A DNA stretch of 64,000 nucleotides from assembly GCA_004791255.1 (NCBI GenBank), contig SRUQ01000007.1, positions 124,001 through 188,000 of the forward strand, written 5' to 3'. How positions within the stretch are numbered: the first letter of the stretch is position 1; each line of letters opens with the position of its first letter. Of this stretch, positions 60,180 through 64,000 are shown one piece after another. This DNA comes from a bacterium M00.F.Ca.ET.205.01.1.1. Lineage in GTDB: Bacteria; Pseudomonadota; Alphaproteobacteria; Rhizobiales; Rhizobiaceae. The translations under genes and the position numbers were made by a program. Under the pieces are notes generated by a model. That model made no database searches, was not told the DNA's origin, and saw only the letters and a list, made by a program, of their open reading frames with translations.

Positions 60180-60914
60180 TCAAGGTGCGAGCAACGCAGC
60201 CAATCTCTCCTGTCCACCCTGCAGGACATTCAGATCGACATCGCCATTGATGCCATCGACGCGCCCCCTGTTGTGGTACTGCCAGTAAATCCAGTCGTCG
60301 CGATCGGGACGAAGCAGCAATGATCGCAGCCAGAGCGGGCGCGTGGCGATCTGCCCGGCATAGGTGTCCGCTGCCTCATCGGTCAGATAGAAAATAGCCT
60401 TCTTGCCGAAGGCGGCTTCCACCGGTCCGAGGAAGGCCTGGAGTTCGGCGTTCAGCTGCTCGGGCGACGGGCGCTGCGGACAATTGCCGCCGAATTCGAT
60501 GTCGACAACCGGCGGCAGCAAGGGCCCGTCGCGCGGCACCACCGAGATGAAATTCTTCGCCTGGTCGGCGCCCGGCCGGCAGAAGGTGAAGAAGTGATAG
60601 GCGCCGACCGCGAGCCCGGCAGCGCGGGCCGCACGCAGATTGCCGGCGAAGGCATCGTCGACATGGTCGCCGCCCTCGGTCGCCTTGATGACGGCGAAAG
60701 CGACATCATCGGCGGCAACACGCCGCCAGTCGATCTGGCCCTGATGATGGGAGACGTCGATGCCTCTGACCGGGTAGCGATCGCGATCCGGAGAGAAAGT
60801 GCGGAAGTAGAGGAAGCCGCCTGCCACGGCGAGGCCCGCAAGAACCAGGCTAACCGATCCCCAGAGGATGATCCAGTTCTTCAAAACTGTGCCCTCAGGT
60901 ACTTGCTGGCTCAC
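60180..60914 (-). CDS. GH25 family lysozyme-like protein
   Basis: This 244-residue protein has one N-terminal membrane helix (WIILWGSVSLVLAGLAVAGGFLYF). A GH25 muramidase domain (about 45-240) follows: YPVRGIDVSHHQGQIDW, FAVIKATEGGDHVDDAF, the catalytic VVDIEFGG (Asp-x-Glu) and the terminal DLNVLQG. It would be held on the outer face of the inner membrane and cut peptidoglycan glycan strands. smpB starts nearby upstream on the same strand. Confidence 0.9.
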   Translation of the reverse strand: MSQQVPEGTVLKNWIILWGSVSLVLAGLAVAGGFLYFRTFSPDRDRYPVRGIDVSHHQGQIDWRRVAADDVAFAVIKATEGGDHVDDAFAGNLRAARAAGLAVGAYHFFTFCRPGADQAKNFISVVPRDGPLLPPVVDIEFGGNCPQRPSPEQLNAELQAFLGPVEAAFGKKAIFYLTDEAADTYAGQIATRPLWLRSLLLRPDRDDWIYWQYHNRGRVDGINGDVDLNVLQGGQERLAALLAP

Positions 60915-60944
60915 ATTGCTCGAAACTCGAGAGCCTGGCGTTGC

Positions 60945-61424
60945 TCAGCCGCGTTCCTTCAACAGCCGGCCCTTTTCACGCGACCAATCGCGCTGCTTCT
61001 CGGTCTCGCGCTTGTCGTGCAGTTTCTTGCCACGGCCGACGGCGAGCAGCAGCTTGGCGCGGCCCTGGTCGTTGAAATAGATTTTTAGCGGCACCAGCGT
61101 CATGCCTTCACGGTCGACGCTCTGCGATAGTTTCGCCATCTCGCGCTTGTTGAGCAGGAGTTTCCTGCGGCGGCGTGGCTCGTGGTTGAAGCGGTTGGCC
61201 TGCAGATATTCCGGCAGATACGAGTTGATCAGCCAGATCTCGCCACCCTCAACCGAGGCATAGCTGTCCTGGATGTTGGCCTGGCCCTGACGCAGGGATT
61301 TGACCTCGGTACCAGTCAGCACAAGGCCGGCCTCGATCGTGTCGAGCACCTCATAGGAGAACCGAGCCTTGCGGTTCTCCGCAACGGTCTTGTTGTTGGG
61401 GTCGGCTTTTCTGACTTGATTCAT
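60945..61424 (-). CDS. smpB: SsrA-binding protein
   Basis: This 159-residue tmRNA partner rescues stalled ribosomes. The core ENRKARFSYEVLDTIEAGLV, GTEVKSLRQGQANIQDSYA and KLYFNDQGRAKLLLAVGRGK-type strands are complete, with the basic tail needed for decoding. ATG 61424 (MNQVRKADPNNKTV) is preferred; 31 upstream in-frame residues lie inside the RIME-like repeat and are not part of the protein. The tmRNA gene itself is not in the window. Confidence 0.95.
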   Translation of the reverse strand: MNQVRKADPNNKTVAENRKARFSYEVLDTIEAGLVLTGTEVKSLRQGQANIQDSYASVEGGEIWLINSYLPEYLQANRFNHEPRRRRKLLLNKREMAKLSQSVDREGMTLVPLKIYFNDQGRAKLLLAVGRGKKLHDKRETEKQRDWSREKGRLLKERG

Positions 61425-61436
61425 GACGTCTAGAGT

Positions 61437-61570
61437 CCGTTTCGAAACTCGCTCCTGCGAGTCAGATGATGGTGCCACCGAGAACCGGAGCGGAGCGTAC
61501 ATATAGTACGTGAGCACCGGAAGCGCAGGTGGCGCCTTCAGATGGCCGCAGGAGTAGAGTTTCCAAACGG
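61437..61570. repeat. RIME-like long imperfect palindrome
   Basis: A 134-bp element has arms ccgtttcgaaactcgctcct (left) and their imperfect complement on the right, centred on gtac-atata-gtac at 61497-61509. Size, palindromic structure and intergenic position match the rhizobial RIME class of miniature mosaic repeats. It fills nearly the whole gap between dapA and smpB. Confidence 0.75.
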
Positions 61571-61575
61571 GGTCG

Positions 61576-62457
61576 CTAATTAATCAAGCCGGCGTGCTTC
61601 ATGGCCGCATCGATTCTTTCGGCCGTCGAAGACTCGACGGTGACCAACGGCGAACGCAGCACATTCTCGACCTTGCCGAGCTTCGACAGCGCATATTTGG
61701 CGCCGGACACGCCGGGCTCGAGGAAGATCGCCTTGTGCAGCGGCAAGAGGCGGTCTTGCAATTCCAGCGCCTTGGCGCTGTCGCCGGACAGCGTCGCTTC
61801 CTGGAACTCCGCGCAAAGCCGCGGCGCGACATTCGATGTCACCGAGATGCAGCCGATGCCGCCATGGGCGTTGAAGCCGAGCGCGGAGGCATCCTCGCCG
61901 GACAGCTGGATGAAATCCTTGCCGCAGGTGGCGCGCTGTTCGGACACACGCTCGACCTTGCCGGTGGCATCCTTGACGCCGACGATGTTCTTGAAGTCGT
62001 GTACCAGGCGGCCCATCGTCTCCGGCGTCATATCGATCACCGAGCGCGGCGGGATGTTGTAGATGATGATTGGCAGCTTGGTCGCCCTGGCGACGGCGGC
62101 GAAATGCTCATAGAGGCCGCGCTGCGTCGGCTTGTTATAGTAGGGCGTGACGACCAGGGCCGCATCGGCGCCCGCGTTTTCGGCATACTGGACCAGCCCG
62201 ACCGCTTCCACGGTGTTGTTGGAGCCGGCGCCGGCGACGACCGGAACCCTGCCCTTGGCCACTTCGATGCAGACCTTGACGACCTGGCGGTGCTCGTCAT
62301 GCGACAGCGTCGGCGACTCGCCTGTGGTGCCGACCGGAACGAGACCCGTGGTGCCCTCGCCAAGTTGCCATTCGACGAAAGCGCGAAAGGCTTTCTCGTC
62401 GAAACGCCCGCTCTTTTCGAACGGTGTCACGAGCGCAGTAAGCGAGCCTCTCAGCAT
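61576..62457 (-). CDS. dapA: 4-hydroxy-tetrahydrodipicolinate synthase
   Basis: This 293-residue TIM-barrel enzyme condenses pyruvate with aspartate semialdehyde (lysine/diaminopimelate route). ATG 62457 begins MLRGSLTALVTPFEKSGRFD, the family start. The GTTGESPTLSHDEH motif, the tyrosine in YYNKPTQRGLYEHF, the YNIPPRSVID strand and the Schiff-base lysine in VGVKDATG are present. Confidence 0.95.
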   Translation of the reverse strand: MLRGSLTALVTPFEKSGRFDEKAFRAFVEWQLGEGTTGLVPVGTTGESPTLSHDEHRQVVKVCIEVAKGRVPVVAGAGSNNTVEAVGLVQYAENAGADAALVVTPYYNKPTQRGLYEHFAAVARATKLPIIIYNIPPRSVIDMTPETMGRLVHDFKNIVGVKDATGKVERVSEQRATCGKDFIQLSGEDASALGFNAHGGIGCISVTSNVAPRLCAEFQEATLSGDSAKALELQDRLLPLHKAIFLEPGVSGAKYALSKLGKVENVLRSPLVTVESSTAERIDAAMKHAGLIN

Positions 62458-62488
62458 GTCGTCCAACTCCTTGGAACTTTTTCGGTTG

Positions 62489-62523
62489 TGCATGCCGTTG
62501 CCCCAAAACCGGGGCGACATGCA
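62489..62523. repeat. Short intergenic palindromic repeat
   Basis: Imperfect arms tgcatgccgttgcccc and ggggcgacatgca surround an AAAACC centre. Similar GCATG...CCCCAAAACC...CGACATGC palindromes are common intergenic repeats in Rhizobiales. It lies just upstream of the dapA start. Confidence 0.5.
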
Positions 62524-62736
62524 TCGATCGTCTATTGTTCGCGCCTTCTAACCGAAAGCGAAGCCGCGCACCATAGTCTCGACATGGTTGCGCGGCAAGC
62601 ATTGCCATGGTGCCAGCAAGCGCAATTCCGAGAGCCTCGATAACCCTTTGTTTACGAGCCCTTCACGACCTAAGTTTAGGCTTCGGGGCATCTTCGCCTG
62701 CTGGTAAAATGCCGGATTAGGGAAAGACACGAGATC

Positions 62737-64000
62737 ATGCCGATCAGTCGGCCCCACATCTTCGCGCTTCTTGGCGCCATCGCCGTGCTGGTGCCCGGCG
62801 GGGCGATCAGCAGCAGCGTCGATGTGCAGGTCACCTCGGCCATCCCGCTGCCCGCCCTTGGGGACAAGGCACCGCAGGATGCCTTGCCCAGCGTCGTGCA
62901 GATGAAGAGCGGGCTGGACGCACTGGCGGCCGGCGACATTGCGACGGCGCGCGGCGTGCGCGATGCCTTGCCCGCCCGTTCGCTCGACCAGCATATCCTT
63001 GCCTGGGCGATCGCGCTTTATGGCGGCGACAAGGTTCCCAGCGGCGACATTGCCGCGGCCGCGAAGATGCTGCCCAATTGGCCTGGCACCGTGGCGCTGC
63101 GCAAGAACAGCGAACGCGCGCTCTATCGCGAGAACCCTGCCCCAGATGTCGTCATCCAGGCCTTCGACGGCAGCCAGCCGCAGACATTCGAAGGCGTGAT
63201 GGTTCTCTCCCGCGCCTATGTCGCGCAGGGCAATGCCCAGGCGGCGCGGTCGGTGCTGGTGCCGTTCTGGCGCACCGCGATCCTGGAAGCCAAGGACGAG
63301 ACGGCGCTGATCAAGGAGTTTGGCGGCCTCATCCCGGCCGCAGATCACCGCTTCCGCATGGAACGCATGTTCTATGCCGACCGCGCCGGCTCCGCGCAGA
63401 GGGTTGCGTCCCTGGCGGGCGCCGAGCAGTTGGCGACGGCCTGGGCAGCGGCCAACAAGGGCGACAAGAACGCTCTCAAACTGCTGAAGGCTGTGCCGAC
63501 GGCGCAGCGCTCGGCCGGCTATTTCTTCGCGCAGGCCGAATATCTGCGCAAGCAGGAGAACTTTGCCGACGCCGCCGCTGTCGTGATGATGGCGCCACCT
63601 GATCGTGAGGCCTTGGTCGACCCGGATGCCTGGTGGGTCGAACGCCGGGTGCTGTCGCGCGAACTGGTCGACCAGGGCGACATGAAAACCGCCTACAGAA
63701 TAGTTTCCACGCATGCGGCGGAGAGCGCGGCCAATGCGGCGGAGGCCGAGTTCCATGCCGGCTGGTATGCGCTGCGCGGCCTCAACGACCCCAAGCTTGC
63801 CGCAACGCATTTCGCGCGCATCGCCGACCTTGCCCAGGGGCCGATGACGCTGTCGCGCGCCTACTACTGGCTCGGCCGTGCAGCCGAAGTCGGCGGCCCG
63901 GGCAACGCCACCGACTATTTTGCGCGCGCGGCGGCCTATGGCACGACATTTTATGGGCAGCTTGCCGCCGAACGCATCGGCCGCCCGGAGCTGAACCTCC
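62737..64000 (+). CDS. Soluble lytic murein transglycosylase (5' part)
   Basis: An open frame starts at ATG 62737 and runs without a stop to the window edge (421 codons). A hydrophobic N-terminus (IFALLGAIAVLVPGGAISSS) acts as a signal sequence. The rest is an alpha-helical superhelix of TPR/SLT-like repeats (WWVERRVLSRELVDQGDMKT, AYRIVSTHAAESAANAAEAE, FHAGWYALRGLNDPKLAATH, YYWLGRAAEVGG). The catalytic SLT domain lies beyond the window. The Slt ring domain and the dapA/smpB neighbourhood support the assignment as a periplasmic lytic transglycosylase. Confidence 0.85.
   Translation, partial: MPISRPHIFALLGAIAVLVPGGAISSSVDVQVTSAIPLPALGDKAPQDALPSVVQMKSGLDALAAGDIATARGVRDALPARSLDQHILAWAIALYGGDKVPSGDIAAAAKMLPNWPGTVALRKNSERALYRENPAPDVVIQAFDGSQPQTFEGVMVLSRAYVAQGNAQAARSVLVPFWRTAILEAKDETALIKEFGGLIPAADHRFRMERMFYADRAGSAQRVASLAGAEQLATAWAAANKGDKNALKLLKAVPTAQRSAGYFFAQAEYLRKQENFADAAAVVMMAPPDREALVDPDAWWVERRVLSRELVDQGDMKTAYRIVSTHAAESAANAAEAEFHAGWYALRGLNDPKLAATHFARIADLAQGPMTLSRAYYWLGRAAEVGGPGNATDYFARAAAYGTTFYGQLAAERIGRPELNL

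Noticed and set aside
61425..61517. N-terminal extension of smpB
   Set aside because: The extra residues fall inside the RIME-like palindrome and do not match SmpB, which begins normally at 61424.
1..64000. tRNA, rRNA, tmRNA, transposase, integrase or prophage genes
   Set aside because: Looked for typical T-loop sequences, IS-like inverted repeats and phage or integrase motifs; none was convincing by eye. A covariance-model scan would be decisive.

Overview
The window looks like chromosomal DNA of a Mesorhizobium-type alphaproteobacterium (Rhizobiales). The evidence is high GC third positions, the run rpoZ-rsh-pyrE-DUF2062-acpS-lepB-rnc-era, a smpB / dapA / soluble lytic transglycosylase neighbourhood, a porin of the alphaproteobacterial Omp2/Rop type, TIGR02301 and DUF2339 proteins, and RIME-like palindromic intergenic repeats. 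This placement rests on recognised families and gene order, not on a database search. No rRNA, tRNA, CRISPR array, transposase, integrase or replication origin was found.

Region 1 (1-8.3 kb): a LysR regulator faces a tautomerase, followed by a phospholipid block (Aas-like acyltransferase/AMP ligase, then psd-pssA on the other strand). An AT-richer stretch carries an orphan DUF4375 (DMP19-like) gene. An SMP-30 lactonase and an ABM-type monooxygenase come next; the latter sits behind a SoxR/MerR-style promoter. Region 2 (8.3-14.5 kb): an ArsR regulator plus an Atm1-type ABC exporter, an Ala/Pro-rich LysM protein, a LOG-type nucleotide phosphoribohydrolase, an 8-bp tandem repeat, and a LysR gene facing a small YCII/muconolactone-isomerase-like gene. 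Region 3 (14.6-22.3 kb): surface-modification genes, namely a GT2 glycosyltransferase, an unusual 890-residue methyltransferase + glycosyltransferase-like + sulfotransferase fusion, and a separate sulfotransferase, interleaved with CorA/ZntB, GST and RarD.

Region 4 (22.4-38.9 kb): citramalate synthase; a tightly overlapping operon cysS - small ORF - VOC - two GFA proteins - prolyl aminopeptidase; a SRAP/HMCES protein, NUDIX, small exported proteins, dihydroorotase, YgfZ, an HD hydrolase, a PAS-PAS-GGDEF-EAL protein, and a fatty acid desaturase facing a LysR gene. Region 5 (38.9-49.7 kb): a three-gene operon (GNAT-C39 peptidase, RLAN/RimK-type ATP-grasp ligase, DUF3303), an ECF sigma/anti-sigma pair, DUF2339, a PaaI thioesterase, recO and a porin. 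Between recO and era lies a scar: a hypothetical ORF and the frameshifted N-terminal remnant of an aminoglycoside phosphotransferase.

Region 6 (49.8-64 kb): the housekeeping block era/rnc/lepB/acpS/DUF2062/pyrE/rsh/rpoZ on the minus strand, then NYN, uracil-DNA glycosylase, Lrp facing a DMT exporter, GH25, smpB, a long RIME-like palindrome, dapA, and the 5' part of a lytic transglycosylase cut by the window edge.

The best candidates for something new are the ATP-grasp/GNAT-C39/DUF3303 operon, the three-domain surface-modification enzyme, and the small ORF locked by 4-bp overlaps between cysS and the glyoxalase-like gene.
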